A stretch of DNA of 64,000 bases from Rhodopseudomonas rhenobacensis (GCF_014203125.1 NZ_JACHIH010000020.1:35895-99894); one strand, 5' to 3'. Shown: positions 45,282 through 54,598, counted from the stretch's first letter. Program-made: numbers and translations. Notes: generated by a model from the letters alone, not told the origin.

Positions 45282-45740
45282 ATGTTGCGTGAGAATATCA
45301 ACAATGCCGTCAAGGACGCGATGCGGGCCAAGGATGAGCGCAAGCTGTCGACGCTGCGGATGGTCAATTCGACCATCAAGAACGCCGACATCGAGGCGCG
45401 CGGCCAGGGCAAGCCGCCGCTCACCGACGGCGAATTGCTCAGCGTGCTGCAGAAGATGATCAAGCAGCGCCAGGAATCCGTCGAGCTCTACGACAAGGGC
45501 GGCCGCGCCGAACTCGCCGACGCCGAGCGCGCCGAAATCGCCGTGATCTCCGGCTATCTGCCGCAGCAGATGTCGGACGACGAGGTCAAGGCGGCGATCG
45601 CCGCGACCATCACCGAGCAAGGCGCCGCCGGCATCAAGGACATGGGCAAGGTGATCGGCGCGCTGAAGGCGAAATACGCCGGCCAAATGGATTTCGGCAA
45701 GGCCAGCGGCCTGGTGAAGGCCGCGCTGACCGGCGGCTAG
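45282..45740 (+). CDS. GatB/YqeY domain-containing protein
   Basis: A 152-residue YqeY-type protein. MLRENINNAVKDAMRAKDERKLSTLRMVNSTIKNADIEAR is the start, and SGYLPQQMSDDEVKAAI, KDMGKVIGALKAKYAGQMDFGKASGLVKAAL completes the domain. It resembles the C-terminal part of GatB and is thought to bind tRNA, but its role is unknown. ATG at 45282 follows CCAGAGGAGTTTTTC, a strong ribosome site. Confidence 0.93.
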   Translation: MLRENINNAVKDAMRAKDERKLSTLRMVNSTIKNADIEARGQGKPPLTDGELLSVLQKMIKQRQESVELYDKGGRAELADAERAEIAVISGYLPQQMSDDEVKAAIAATITEQGAAGIKDMGKVIGALKAKYAGQMDFGKASGLVKAALTGG

Positions 45741-45780
45741 CCGGCGGCGCGAGAGCGGCGGGCGGCTCTGTTTGAAGCCC

Positions 45781-45917
45781 GTCATTCCGGGGCGCGAGCC
45801 GTTAGGCGAGCGAACCCGGAATCTCGCGACAGTCGAATCTCGCCGACATTGCGCGTGCCATCGGCGCAAGATTCCGGGTTCGCGCGCGGCTCACGCTGCC
45901 CGCGCCCCGGAATGACG
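45781..45917. repeat. Dispersed palindromic repeat, family A copy 7
   Basis: Left arm 'gtcattccggggcgcgagc', right arm 'cgcgccccggaatgacggct'; inner arms 'cgaacccggaatctcgcg' and 'aagattccgggttcgcgc'. Intergenic, before the acyl-CoA synthetase gene. Confidence 0.9.
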
Positions 45918-45971
45918 GCTGAACGCGCGGCACAAGCCGCGCGCAGAAACAGAAGTCTCTGGGAGGCCCCG

Positions 45972-47579
45972 ATGCTCGCCGAAACCTCGGACTACGAGAC
46001 GTTGTATCGCGACTTCCGCTGGCAAATTCCGCCGCGCTTCAATATCGCCACCGCCGCCTGCGACCGCCACGCCGACGGCTCCGGCCGGCTCGCGCTGATC
46101 TATGTCGACGAGGACGGCGCCACCACGCGGCTGTCGTTCGACGAGATCGCCGACGCCTCGCGGCGCTTCGCCACTGTGCTGCAGCAAGCCGGGCTTGTCC
46201 GTGGCGACCGCGTCGCGATCTTCCTGTCGCAGTCGATCGAGCTGCCGATCGCGCATCTGGCGGCGTTCCGCTCTGGGCTCGTTTCCGTGCCGCTGTTCAC
46301 GCTGTTCGGCGAGGACGCGCTGGAGTTTCGCCTCGCCAATTCCGGCGCCAAGGCGATCGTCACCGACGCCGGCGGCTATGCCAAGCTGCAAAAAATCCGC
46401 GACCGGCTGCCGGAGCTGCGCCACATCTACGTCACCAGCGATGGTGCAACCGGCGCCACCGCGTTCTGGCCGGCGCTGCGCGACGCCTCGGCCGCGTTCG
46501 CCACGCTCGACACCGCCGCCGATGACCCCGCAATCAACATCTACACCTCGGGCACCACCGGCAATCCGAAGGGCGCGCTGCACGCGCACCGCGTATTGCT
46601 CGGCCATCTGCCGAATATCGAGATGGTGCATGACTTCTTCCCGAAGCCCGGCGACGTGTATTGGACCCCGGCGGACTGGGCCTGGATCGGCGGGCTGTTC
46701 GACGCGCTGTTTCCGGCCTGGTACCACGGCGTCCCGGTGGTCGGGCATCGCGCCAAGAAGTTCGAGCCGCAGGCCGCGATGCGGCTGATGGCCGAACACG
46801 CGGTGCGCTGCGTGTTCCTGCCGCCGACCGCGTTGAAACTGATGCGGCAGGCCGGCGTCAGCCATCCCGGCGTCGAGCTGCGCAGCATCCTGAGCGGCGG
46901 CGAATCGCTCGGCGGCGAATTGCTGGCGTGGGTCCGCGCCACGTTCGGCATCGACGCGCACGAGATCTACGGCCAGACCGAATGCAATCTGGTGGTCGGC
47001 AACAACGCGCGATTATTCCCGATCCGGCCGGGCTCGATGGGCAAGCCGACGCCCGGCTTCGACGTCCGCATCGTCAGTCTAAGCGGCGAGGAGCTGCCGC
47101 GCGGCGAGCGCGGCATCATCGGCGTGCGGCAGCCCAATCCCTGCACCATGCTGGGCTACTGGAACAACCCCGAAGCGACCGCGGCGAAATATGCCGGCGA
47201 GTTCCTGCTGACCGGCGATCTCGGCGTGCAGGATGAAGACGGCTACTTCTGGTACGTCAGCCGTGAGGACGACGTCATCACCTCGGCCGGCTATCGCATC
47301 GGCCCCTCCGAGATCGAGCACACGCTGCTGAAACATCCCGCAGTCGCCTTCGCCGCGGTGGTCGGGGTGCCCGATCCGATCCGCACCGAGGCGATCAAGG
47401 CCTGGATCGTGCTGCGCCCGGGCTTTTCCCCGAGCGACGCGCTGGCGCGAACCATCCAGGATTTCGTCAAGGTGCAGCTCGCCGCGCATGAATATCCGCG
47501 GCTGATCGAATTCGCCGAGCAGTTGCCGATGACCGCGACCGGCAAGGTGCTGCGCCGGGAACTTCGCGCCCGGGACTGA
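45972..47579 (+). CDS. Acyl-CoA / AMP-dependent synthetase
   Basis: A 535-residue ANL-superfamily enzyme that activates a carboxylate with ATP and CoA. Phosphate-binding motif IYTSGTTGNPKGALH at about 190-204; adenylate motif EIYGQTECNLVVG; LTGDLGVQDEDGYFWYVSREDDVITSAGYRIGPSEIE around the hinge; C-terminal catalytic lysine in LPMTATGKVLRREL. It resembles acetyl/propionyl- or medium-chain acyl-CoA synthetases, so the substrate is left open. ATG at 45972 after CTGGGAGGCCCCG. Confidence 0.92.
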   Translation: MLAETSDYETLYRDFRWQIPPRFNIATAACDRHADGSGRLALIYVDEDGATTRLSFDEIADASRRFATVLQQAGLVRGDRVAIFLSQSIELPIAHLAAFRSGLVSVPLFTLFGEDALEFRLANSGAKAIVTDAGGYAKLQKIRDRLPELRHIYVTSDGATGATAFWPALRDASAAFATLDTAADDPAINIYTSGTTGNPKGALHAHRVLLGHLPNIEMVHDFFPKPGDVYWTPADWAWIGGLFDALFPAWYHGVPVVGHRAKKFEPQAAMRLMAEHAVRCVFLPPTALKLMRQAGVSHPGVELRSILSGGESLGGELLAWVRATFGIDAHEIYGQTECNLVVGNNARLFPIRPGSMGKPTPGFDVRIVSLSGEELPRGERGIIGVRQPNPCTMLGYWNNPEATAAKYAGEFLLTGDLGVQDEDGYFWYVSREDDVITSAGYRIGPSEIEHTLLKHPAVAFAAVVGVPDPIRTEAIKAWIVLRPGFSPSDALARTIQDFVKVQLAAHEYPRLIEFAEQLPMTATGKVLRRELRARD

Positions 47580-47691
47580 TTGCCTCGCACCGCGGTGCAG
47601 CAACACGCATTTGCGATCAGCATGTGATTGACGCAGCGCGGCGTCCGGCGAACAATCGCGACTAACAACAAGACTAATCAGGGAGGAATCG

Positions 47692-48606
47692 ATGTCCTCG
47701 ATCTCCGGCAAAGTCGATCCCGTTGTGCGGCGCATCACGGTCGCCGACGTCGCGGAAGCACTGAGCCGCGGCTTGCGCGATTTCCAGGCCGCGCCGCTCT
47801 ACGGCCTCGGCTTCGGCGCGATTTACGCGCTCGGCGGCATCATCATCACCCTCAGCGTCACCGCCTTCGGCATGGTCTATCTGACCTATCCGCTGGCGGC
47901 GGGCTTCGCGCTGATCGGGCCGTTCGTCGCGGTCGGGCTCTACGAAGTCAGTCGCCGCCGCGAGGCCGGCGAGCGGCTGTCGTTGCGGGCGATCTGGTCG
48001 ACGGTGCGCAGTCGCGGCGAGGTCGGCTGGATGGCGTTCGTCACGCTGTTCGTGTTCATCGTCTGGATGTACCAGGTGCGGCTTCTGATCGCGCTGATCC
48101 TCGGGCTCAACGCCTCGTTCGGCAGCCTGAGCGAATTCCTCACCGTGCTGCTGACCACCAATGAGGGACTGCTGTTTCTGGCAGTCGGCAATTGCGTCGG
48201 CGCAGCATTGGCGCTGGTGCTGTTCTCGCTCACCGTGGTGTCGTTTCCGCTGCTGCTGGAGCGCGACGTCGATTTCGTCACCGCGATGGTCACCAGCGTG
48301 CGCGCGGTGGTGACCAGCCCCGGCCCGATGATCGGCTGGGCCGCGGTCATCGTCTTGCTGCTGGCGATCTCCGCGTTGCCGTATTTCCTCGGCCTCCTGG
48401 TGACGCTGCCGGTGCTCGGCCATGCCACCTGGCATCTGTATCGCCGCATCGTCGAGCCGGTGGCCGCGGTCGTGGCGCCGGCAGAAACGGAGCCCGTGGC
48501 GCGGCAACCCGGCCAAAGCGGCGGGACCGTGATCGCGATGCCGCGCCCGGCGGAGCCTGCGCCGCGCGGCGACGGCGACCCGGTTCGCTCCGGCGGGTCG
48601 GCCTGA
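47692..48606 (+). CDS. DUF2189 membrane protein
   Basis: A 304-residue protein with six or so hydrophobic helices. The segment EALSRGLRDFQAAPLYGLGFGAIYALGGIII begins the family core. Later segments include AAGFALIGPFVAVGLYEVSRRREAG and FLGLLVTLPVLGHATWHLYRRIV. The C-terminus is a short polar tail. No reaction is known. It lies after the synthetase, 112 bases apart, so joint transcription is possible but unproven. Confidence 0.82.
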   Translation: MSSISGKVDPVVRRITVADVAEALSRGLRDFQAAPLYGLGFGAIYALGGIIITLSVTAFGMVYLTYPLAAGFALIGPFVAVGLYEVSRRREAGERLSLRAIWSTVRSRGEVGWMAFVTLFVFIVWMYQVRLLIALILGLNASFGSLSEFLTVLLTTNEGLLFLAVGNCVGAALALVLFSLTVVSFPLLLERDVDFVTAMVTSVRAVVTSPGPMIGWAAVIVLLLAISALPYFLGLLVTLPVLGHATWHLYRRIVEPVAAVVAPAETEPVARQPGQSGGTVIAMPRPAEPAPRGDGDPVRSGGSA

Positions 48607-48628
48607 CAGGGTCGCGCGCGCGACGTTT

Positions 48629-48767
48629 GTGCCCCGGACGCAGTGCAGCGCGCCGCATTTGCGGCGTGGTCCGCTGCAGATCCGGGGCCGTAACGGACCA
48701 CAGCGCTTGGAACGGTCCCGGTTCTGCGGAGCAACGCGAAGGGTGTTGCTCCGCAGAACCGGGACAC
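48629..48767. repeat. Dispersed GC-rich repeat, family B copy 4
   Basis: 'gccccggacgcagtgcagcg', 'ggcgtggtccgctgcagatc', 'gaacggtcccggttctgcgg', 'ctccgcagaaccgggacacc'. Same orientation as copies 1 and 2; its last third is self-complementary (ttctgcggagcaacg / gttgctccgcagaa). Confidence 0.87.
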
Positions 48768-48884
48768 CAAGCCTTGCGCAGTGGCACATAACCTCAGCGT
48801 TGGTTCGCCCTGCGCAATCCGCGGTTTTCATTGCCGCCGCGGCCATGCATAATCGCGGCTCGATCCCCCGCATCCGAGCTTCCC

Positions 48885-49502
48885 ATGTCGCTGCAAGTCT
48901 ATCTCGCCTTCGTCGCCGCCTGCGTCGGGCTGGCGCTGTTGCCCGGTCCGATGGTGACGCTGGTGATCGCCAACGGGCTGCGCCACGGCACCCGCCCGGC
49001 GCTGACCAACGTCGCCGGCGCGCAGCTGGGCTTCACCATCGTGATCGGCATCGTCGCGGTCGGGCTGACCTCGCTGATGGCGACGATGGGCTACTGGTTC
49101 GACTGGGTGCGGCTGGCCGGCGCCGCCTATCTGATCTGGCTCGGCATCGCGCTGATCCGCGCCCCGGCGCACGCGCTCGAGGCCGACACGCCGCCGCCGC
49201 CGCCGCGCGGCGGGTTCTTCCTGCAGGGGCTGCTGGTGCTGCTCAGCAATCCGAAGGTGCTGGTGTTCTTCGGCGCCTTCATCCCGCAATTCGTCGACAT
49301 GGAAAAGGATCACTTCCCGCAGGTGGCGCTGCTCGGTGCCACCTTCATGGTGATCGCCGGCGTCACCGACGGCATCTACGCGGTGCTGGCGGGGCGTGCC
49401 CGGCATTTCTTCTCGGCGCGCCGCACCAGGCTGCTGTCGCGGATTTCCGGCGGCTTCATGATCGGCGGCGGGCTGTGGCTGGCGCTGTCGCGGGCAAGGT
49501 GA
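48885..49502 (+). CDS. LysE-family amino-acid exporter
   Basis: A 205-residue LysE/RhtB-family membrane protein with five or six helices (MSLQVYLAFVAACVGLALLPGPMVTLVIAN at the start). GAAYLIWLGIALIRAP, GLLVLLSNPKVLVFFGAFIPQFVD and the ending helix SGGFMIGGGLWLALSR match the family. Such proteins export amino acids or derivatives. ATG at 48885 lies after repeat DNA. No regulator of the LysG type is adjacent. Confidence 0.9.
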   Translation: MSLQVYLAFVAACVGLALLPGPMVTLVIANGLRHGTRPALTNVAGAQLGFTIVIGIVAVGLTSLMATMGYWFDWVRLAGAAYLIWLGIALIRAPAHALEADTPPPPPRGGFFLQGLLVLLSNPKVLVFFGAFIPQFVDMEKDHFPQVALLGATFMVIAGVTDGIYAVLAGRARHFFSARRTRLLSRISGGFMIGGGLWLALSRAR

Positions 49503-49539
49503 ATCGCAGTCGGCTCGTTCGTCTTTAACCACACCAGCC

Positions 49540-49655
49540 GTCATTCCGGGGCGCGAGGCCGCAGGGCGAGCGAACCCGGAATCCAGTATTCCAGGGCGGT
49601 GATTACTGGATCCCGGGTTCATTTCGCAGCTTCGCTGCTCATGCCCCGGGATGAC
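49540..49655. repeat. Dispersed palindromic repeat, family A copy 8
   Basis: Left arm 'gtcattccggggcgcgagg', right arm 'ctcatgccccgggatgac'; inner 'gaatccagtattccaggg' and 'ttactggatcccgggttc'. Intergenic. Confidence 0.88.
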
Positions 49656-49717
49656 AGGCGCGTTGTGACGAACCGCATCGACCAGATGCGCGGTACATCC
49701 CCTCGCGGATCGATCAA

Positions 49718-50500
49718 CTAGCCGATCAGCCCGCGCGCACGCAGCGCAGCCTCGATCTCAGTCAACGCCCGCGCCAGCCGCTCCGCCCATTGCCGCTGGC
49801 CTTGCTCGCTCTCGATCAAATCCTGGCGAATCTCGAGGCCGCTGTTGATCAGCCCGCGCTGCTCGCCATGAACCGGAATCGTGTAGTCGGTGGCATCATC
49901 GACGCCGTAGGGTTCGTTGTCGCCGACCACCAGCCCCGGCTCTTCGCGCAGCGCCGCCAGCAGCAGCGGCGGCAGCACGGTGTCGCGGTGGTACAGCGTG
50001 CCGATGTGCCAGGGCCGGGCGACGCCCGCATAGCTCGGCGTGAACGAGTGCAGCGACACCAGCACGGTGGCGTGGCCCGCGGCGAGCCGTGCGTCGATCG
50101 CCTCACCGATGCGCTGGTGATAGGGATCGAAGATCGACTGCCGGCGCTCCGCGGCCTGATCCTGCGTCAGCCCCTGATTGCCGGGGATGAAGGTCGCCTC
50201 GCTGACCAGCGGAATCGAACTCGCCGCGCGTGGCGGCCGGTTGCAGTCGATCACCAGCCGCGAATAGCGCTGCGCGATCAGATGCGCATCGAGCGCCGCC
50301 GACAATCGCTCGGCGACGCCGGCGATGCCGATGTCCCAGGCGATGTGGCGCGTCAGTTCGCTGGCCGCGACGCCGAGATTGTCGAGTTGCGGCGGAATCA
50401 GCCGGCCATAGTGATCGCAGGTCAAAAGAAACGGCGAGCCGCCATTCGGATTTTTCTCGATCACCGGAACATCCGCGGTTCCGAAACGTAGAACTGGCAT
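49718..50500 (-). CDS. N-formylglutamate amidohydrolase
   Basis: A 260-residue N-formylglutamate amidohydrolase-family protein (HutG/DUF-like). Motifs: FLLTCDHYGRLIPPQL, RYSRLVIDCNRPP, and TVLVSLHSFTPSYAG, the residues that bind zinc in this family. The start is ATG at 50500 (MPVLRFGTADV); the frame from 50602 adds a non-conserved prefix. It may act late in histidine degradation or on a similar N-acyl dicarboxylate; no hut genes are in the window. Confidence 0.85.
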   Translation of the reverse strand: MPVLRFGTADVPVIEKNPNGGSPFLLTCDHYGRLIPPQLDNLGVAASELTRHIAWDIGIAGVAERLSAALDAHLIAQRYSRLVIDCNRPPRAASSIPLVSEATFIPGNQGLTQDQAAERRQSIFDPYHQRIGEAIDARLAAGHATVLVSLHSFTPSYAGVARPWHIGTLYHRDTVLPPLLLAALREEPGLVVGDNEPYGVDDATDYTIPVHGEQRGLINSGLEIRQDLIESEQGQRQWAERLARALTEIEAALRARGLIG

Positions 50501-50605
50501 ACGCGCATTGTCCTGGATGATGGGCTTAACGATGCCTGTCGAAGCAGCAGATCGGCTTGCGATTAAGCAGGCATCGGTACAGATTTGAGGGCATAAAGTC
50601 ACGAG

Positions 50606-51511
50606 ATGATTGCTTCAAAGATGCCGCTGCTGACCATTCATCACAAGACCGAATATCGTTATTCGCAGCCCGTTGCGTTCGGCGAGCACCGCATCATGCT
50701 GCGGCCGCGCGACGGCCACGATCTGCGGGTGCTGAAAGGCCAGTTGGATATTACGCCGCCGCCGATGGCGCTGCGCTGGATCCACGACGTGTTCGGCAAC
50801 AGCGTCGCCATCGCCACCTTCGACGAGCGCTCGACCACGCTGACCTTCAACTCGGTGGCCACCGTCGAGCACGAGCCGACCGACGAATTCGCGCTGACGC
50901 CGGACGACGCCGCTTATTTCTATCCGTTCCGCTACGACGACGAAGAATTTCCCGACCTGGTGCAGTTCGTGCGTCCGCAATATGGCGACCCCGATGGCGA
51001 ATTGTCGGCCTGGGCGCGCAATTACTTGGACCCCGACGGACCGACGCCGACCTTCAAGATCTTGAGCGAGATGACCCACGGCATCCGCGCCTCGTTCAGC
51101 TATCGCAAGCGGCACGAGCGCGGCACCCAGCATCCGCTCGATACGCTGCAGACCGGCTCCGGCACCTGCCGCGATTTCGCGCTGCTGATGATCGAGGCGC
51201 TGCGAAGGCTCGGCATCGCGGCGCGCTTCGTCTCCGGCTATCTGTTCGTGCACGGCGATCGCGCGCACGGCTATGTCGGCGGCGGTTCGACGCATGCCTG
51301 GGTGCAGGTCTATCTGCCGAGCGCCGGCTGGATCGAGTTCGATCCGACCAACGGCATCATCGGCAGCCGCGATCTGGTGCGCGTCGCGGTGGCGCGCGAT
51401 CCCAGCCAGGCGATCCCGCTGCACGGCAGCTATCTCGGCGGTGCCGACGAATTCATCGGGATGGATGTCACCATCCGCGTGGTCTCAGCCGGCGAGCCGG
51501 AGAGGGAGTAG
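50606..51511 (+). CDS. Transglutaminase-like family protein (SCP1.201-type N-terminus)
   Basis: A 301-residue protein; the alternative ATG at 50621 would give MPLLTIHHKTEYRYSQPV. The N-terminal beta-sandwich of bacterial transglutaminase-like proteins (TEYRYSQPVAFGEHRIMLRPRDG) is followed by the core with Cys in GTCRDFALLMIEALRRL, His in STHAWVQVYLPSAGW and Asp in IEFDPTNG. It pairs with the transglutaminase-like gene immediately downstream (start 51514). Such pairs are common in alphaproteobacteria; enzymatic role unknown. Confidence 0.9.
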   Translation: MIASKMPLLTIHHKTEYRYSQPVAFGEHRIMLRPRDGHDLRVLKGQLDITPPPMALRWIHDVFGNSVAIATFDERSTTLTFNSVATVEHEPTDEFALTPDDAAYFYPFRYDDEEFPDLVQFVRPQYGDPDGELSAWARNYLDPDGPTPTFKILSEMTHGIRASFSYRKRHERGTQHPLDTLQTGSGTCRDFALLMIEALRRLGIAARFVSGYLFVHGDRAHGYVGGGSTHAWVQVYLPSAGWIEFDPTNGIIGSRDLVRVAVARDPSQAIPLHGSYLGGADEFIGMDVTIRVVSAGEPERE

Positions 51512-51513
51512 CA

Positions 51514-52326
51514 ATGGAAATCAAGGTCGGGTTCGAAATCAGCTACGCGGCGATCAATCCGACGCCGATGGTGATCATGCTCAGCATTCACCCGTCGCGG
51601 TTTGCCGACATCGTCGGCACCGAGACCATCGTCACGCAGCCCAACGTGCCGATCGGGTTCTATCGCGACGGTTTCGGCAATGTCTGCGGCCGGCTGGTGG
51701 CGCCGGCCGGCGGCATCACCTTCTACGGCAACGCCTTGGTGCGCGACTCAGGATTGCCCGACGCGATGGTGCCGACCGCCGAGCAGGTGCCGATCGAGCA
51801 ATTGCCCGACGAGATGCTGCAATATCTGATGCCGAGCCGCTATTGCGAGACCGACAAGCTCACCGACATCGCCTGGTCGCTGTTCGGCAACACGCCGCCC
51901 GGCTTCGCCCGCGTCAAGGCGATCACCGACTTCGTGCACAACCACGTCACCTTCGGCTATCAGCACGCCCATCACATGAAATCGGCGCATGACGTGTATC
52001 AAGAGGGCGCCGGCGTCTGCCGCGACTTCGCCCATCTGGCGCTGACGTTCTGCCGCTGCATGAACATCCCGGCGCGCTATTGCACCGGCTATCTCGGCGA
52101 CATCGGCGTGCCGCGCGATCCAGCGCCGATGGATTTCTCCGGCTGGTTTCAGGCCTATCTATCCGGCCAGTGGCACACCTTCGACGCCCGCCACAACCAT
52201 CCGCGGATCGGCCGCATCCTGATGGGCACCGGCCGCGACGCCGCCGACGTGGCGCTGACCACCAGCTTCGGCCGCATGGACCTCGTCAAATTCGTCGTGG
52301 TGACCGACGAGGTGGTGCCGGCGTGA
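51514..52326 (+). CDS. Transglutaminase-like family protein, paralogue of 32938-33777
   Basis: A 270-residue transglutaminase-like protein starting MEIKVGFEISYAAINPTPMV. The core triad is in GAGVCRDFAHLALTFCRCM, GQWHTFDARHN and the Asp beyond. It is closely related to the protein coded at 32938-33777 (shared NIPARYCTGYLGD, SRYCETD and TDIAWxLF segments). ATG at 51514 follows GAGAGGGAGTAGC, two bases after the preceding stop. Confidence 0.9.
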   Translation: MEIKVGFEISYAAINPTPMVIMLSIHPSRFADIVGTETIVTQPNVPIGFYRDGFGNVCGRLVAPAGGITFYGNALVRDSGLPDAMVPTAEQVPIEQLPDEMLQYLMPSRYCETDKLTDIAWSLFGNTPPGFARVKAITDFVHNHVTFGYQHAHHMKSAHDVYQEGAGVCRDFAHLALTFCRCMNIPARYCTGYLGDIGVPRDPAPMDFSGWFQAYLSGQWHTFDARHNHPRIGRILMGTGRDAADVALTTSFGRMDLVKFVVVTDEVVPA

Positions 52327-52561
52327 GCGAGGCGCCTGAGGCGCAGCCTCACGCCGAGCGCGCGCGGCTATGACGACAGCGGGAAGTTTCGCTTGGTGAC
52401 CATCAGTCGCACGGAGCGGGGAGCCGAGGAGCCCTGACGGCGGTGCGGTCCCCCTGTGTATATCCGGGACAAGTCCGCCGCCCTTCGCTTTCGTGGCGCA
52501 AACCCTATATCCATGATCGGTTGGCGACAGCCCGCCATGCCCCGCGAGCCGAAAAACCCTG

Positions 52562-54598
52562 ATGCGCTTCACCCCGCAATTTCTCGACGAACTGCGCGCC
52601 CGGCTTCCGGTTTCGGAAGTGGTGGGCCGCCGCGTGAAATTGAAGAAGGCGGGGCGGGAGTGGAAGGGCTTGTCGCCGTTCCAGCAGGAGAAATCGCCGT
52701 CGTTCACGGTCAACGACCAGAAGGGATTTTATCACGACTTCTCGTCCGGCAAGCACGGCGACATCATCAGCTTCGTGATGGAGACCGACGGCTGCGGCTT
52801 CACCGAGGCGGTGGAGCGGCTGGCGCAGATGGCGGGCGTCCCGCTGCCGGCGGTGACGCCGGACGCCGCGCGGCAGGAGCAACGCCGCAAATCGCTCTAC
52901 GACGTGATGGATCTGGCGGCGAAGTTCTTCGCCGACACCTTGGCCTCAAGGCTGGGCGCCCGCGCCCGCGGCTATCTCGCCGACCGCGCGATGTCGCCGG
53001 CCACGCAGTTGAAATTCCGCCTCGGCTATGCGCCCGGCGAACGCTTCGCGCTGAAGGAGCATTTGGGCAAGCTCGGCATTCCGGTCGACGACATGGTCGA
53101 GGCCGGGCTGCTGATCGCAGGCGAAGACATCCCGGTGCCGTTCGATCGGTTCCGCGACCGGGTGATGTTTCCGATCACCGACGTGCGCGGCCGGGTGATC
53201 GCGTTCGGCGGCCGCGCGCTGGAAAAGGACGTTCCGGCGAAGTATTTGAACTCGCCGGAAACCCCGCTGTTTCACAAGGGCGACAATCTCTACAACCTCG
53301 CGGTGGCGCGCGCCGCCGCACATGACGGCGCGCCGCTGATCGTGGTGGAAGGCTATGTCGACGTCATCGCCATGGTCGGCGCCGGTTATGCCGCCACGGT
53401 GGCGCCGCTCGGCACCGCGCTCACCGAAAACCAGCTGCAGCTCTTATGGAAGATGGCCGACGAGCCGATCCTGTGCTTCGACGGCGACAAGGCCGGGCAG
53501 AAGGCGGCGTGGCGCGCCGCCGACATGGCGCTGCCGCATCTCGCTCCGGGCAAGAGCCTGCGCTTTGCGCTGCTGCCGGAAGGCCAGGACCCCGACGATC
53601 TGGCGCGCTCCGGCGGCCGCGCCGCGATCGAGGAGGTGATCGGTTCGGCCCGCGGCCTCGCCGACGTGCTGTGGACCCGCGAGATCCAGAGCGGCAGCTT
53701 CGCCACCCCGGAACGCCGCGCCGCCCTCGAGGCGCGGATCAACGAGCTCACCAACGGCATCCGCGACGAGGTGCTGCGGCGCTATTATCGCCAGGACATG
53801 GCGGAGCGGCTGCGCGCGGCGTTCGCGCCGCAGGGCGGCTTCGGCGGTCGCGGCGGCTATGCCGCTCGCGGCGGGCCGCGGGCCGGCGGCTTCGGCGGCG
53901 AATCAGGCCGCGGCTTTCCGCAGCGGTCCGCCTTTACCCCGGGCGCCGCCGGCCGGATTCAGCCGCGCTTCGGCCGCGGCGCGGCGTCGGCCGGCAGCCA
54001 GACCATCAACCGCAGCCCCTACCAGGTGGCGAGCCCCGACCTCGCTTCCAGCCCGATCATGCGCGGCCAGCGCAGCGCGATCTCGCGCCGCGAGGCGCTG
54101 ATTTTGTTAACCCTGATCAATCATCCCTGGCTGCTGGACGACCGGCTGGAGGAGGTGGCGGCGCTGGAACTGGCGCATCCGGAAGCGCATCGGTTGCGCG
54201 CCGGTATCATAGCAGCCTTCGCCAACGACCATCATCATACCGCCGCGCCCGGCGAGCCCAGCGCGAAACTCCGCGCCGATCTCGCGGCCGCAGGATTGTC
54301 CGAGCAACTTCAACGCGTTGAACGCGCGATCACGACCAACGATGTGTGGGCCGCGGCGCCCGGCGCGGCGCCGGAAGACGTTCTTTCGACGTGGCATCAA
54401 TTGGTTGCCTTGCATCGGCAGTGGCACTCATTACTTAGGGAATTGAAGGACGCCGAGCTGGCGCTGGGCGACCAGCAGAGCGAAGCGAATTTTGGCTGGC
54501 TGCGCGACGTCAAGGCCCGGCTGGCGGAGGTTGACGGCACCGAAGCGCTGATCGAGGGCTTCGGCGAGTCCTCGGGCCGATTCCAGCGCAGCGTCTGA
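52562..54598 (+). CDS. dnaG: DNA primase
   Basis: A 678-residue DnaG, which makes RNA primers at replication forks. The N-terminal zinc-ribbon region reads LSPFQQEKSPSF and FYHDFSSGKHGD: the residues that are C, H, C, C in E. coli are Ser38, Gln41, Asp59 and Ser62, so this domain cannot bind zinc in the usual way. The TOPRIM core is intact (IVVEGYVDVIAM with the catalytic Glu, FDGDKAGQKAA). A Gly/Arg-rich linker (about 419-480) leads to the C-terminal helicase-binding part. rpoD follows after 266 bases. Confidence 0.94.
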   Translation: MRFTPQFLDELRARLPVSEVVGRRVKLKKAGREWKGLSPFQQEKSPSFTVNDQKGFYHDFSSGKHGDIISFVMETDGCGFTEAVERLAQMAGVPLPAVTPDAARQEQRRKSLYDVMDLAAKFFADTLASRLGARARGYLADRAMSPATQLKFRLGYAPGERFALKEHLGKLGIPVDDMVEAGLLIAGEDIPVPFDRFRDRVMFPITDVRGRVIAFGGRALEKDVPAKYLNSPETPLFHKGDNLYNLAVARAAAHDGAPLIVVEGYVDVIAMVGAGYAATVAPLGTALTENQLQLLWKMADEPILCFDGDKAGQKAAWRAADMALPHLAPGKSLRFALLPEGQDPDDLARSGGRAAIEEVIGSARGLADVLWTREIQSGSFATPERRAALEARINELTNGIRDEVLRRYYRQDMAERLRAAFAPQGGFGGRGGYAARGGPRAGGFGGESGRGFPQRSAFTPGAAGRIQPRFGRGAASAGSQTINRSPYQVASPDLASSPIMRGQRSAISRREALILLTLINHPWLLDDRLEEVAALELAHPEAHRLRAGIIAAFANDHHHTAAPGEPSAKLRADLAAAGLSEQLQRVERAITTNDVWAAAPGAAPEDVLSTWHQLVALHRQWHSLLRELKDAELALGDQQSEANFGWLRDVKARLAEVDGTEALIEGFGESSGRFQRSV

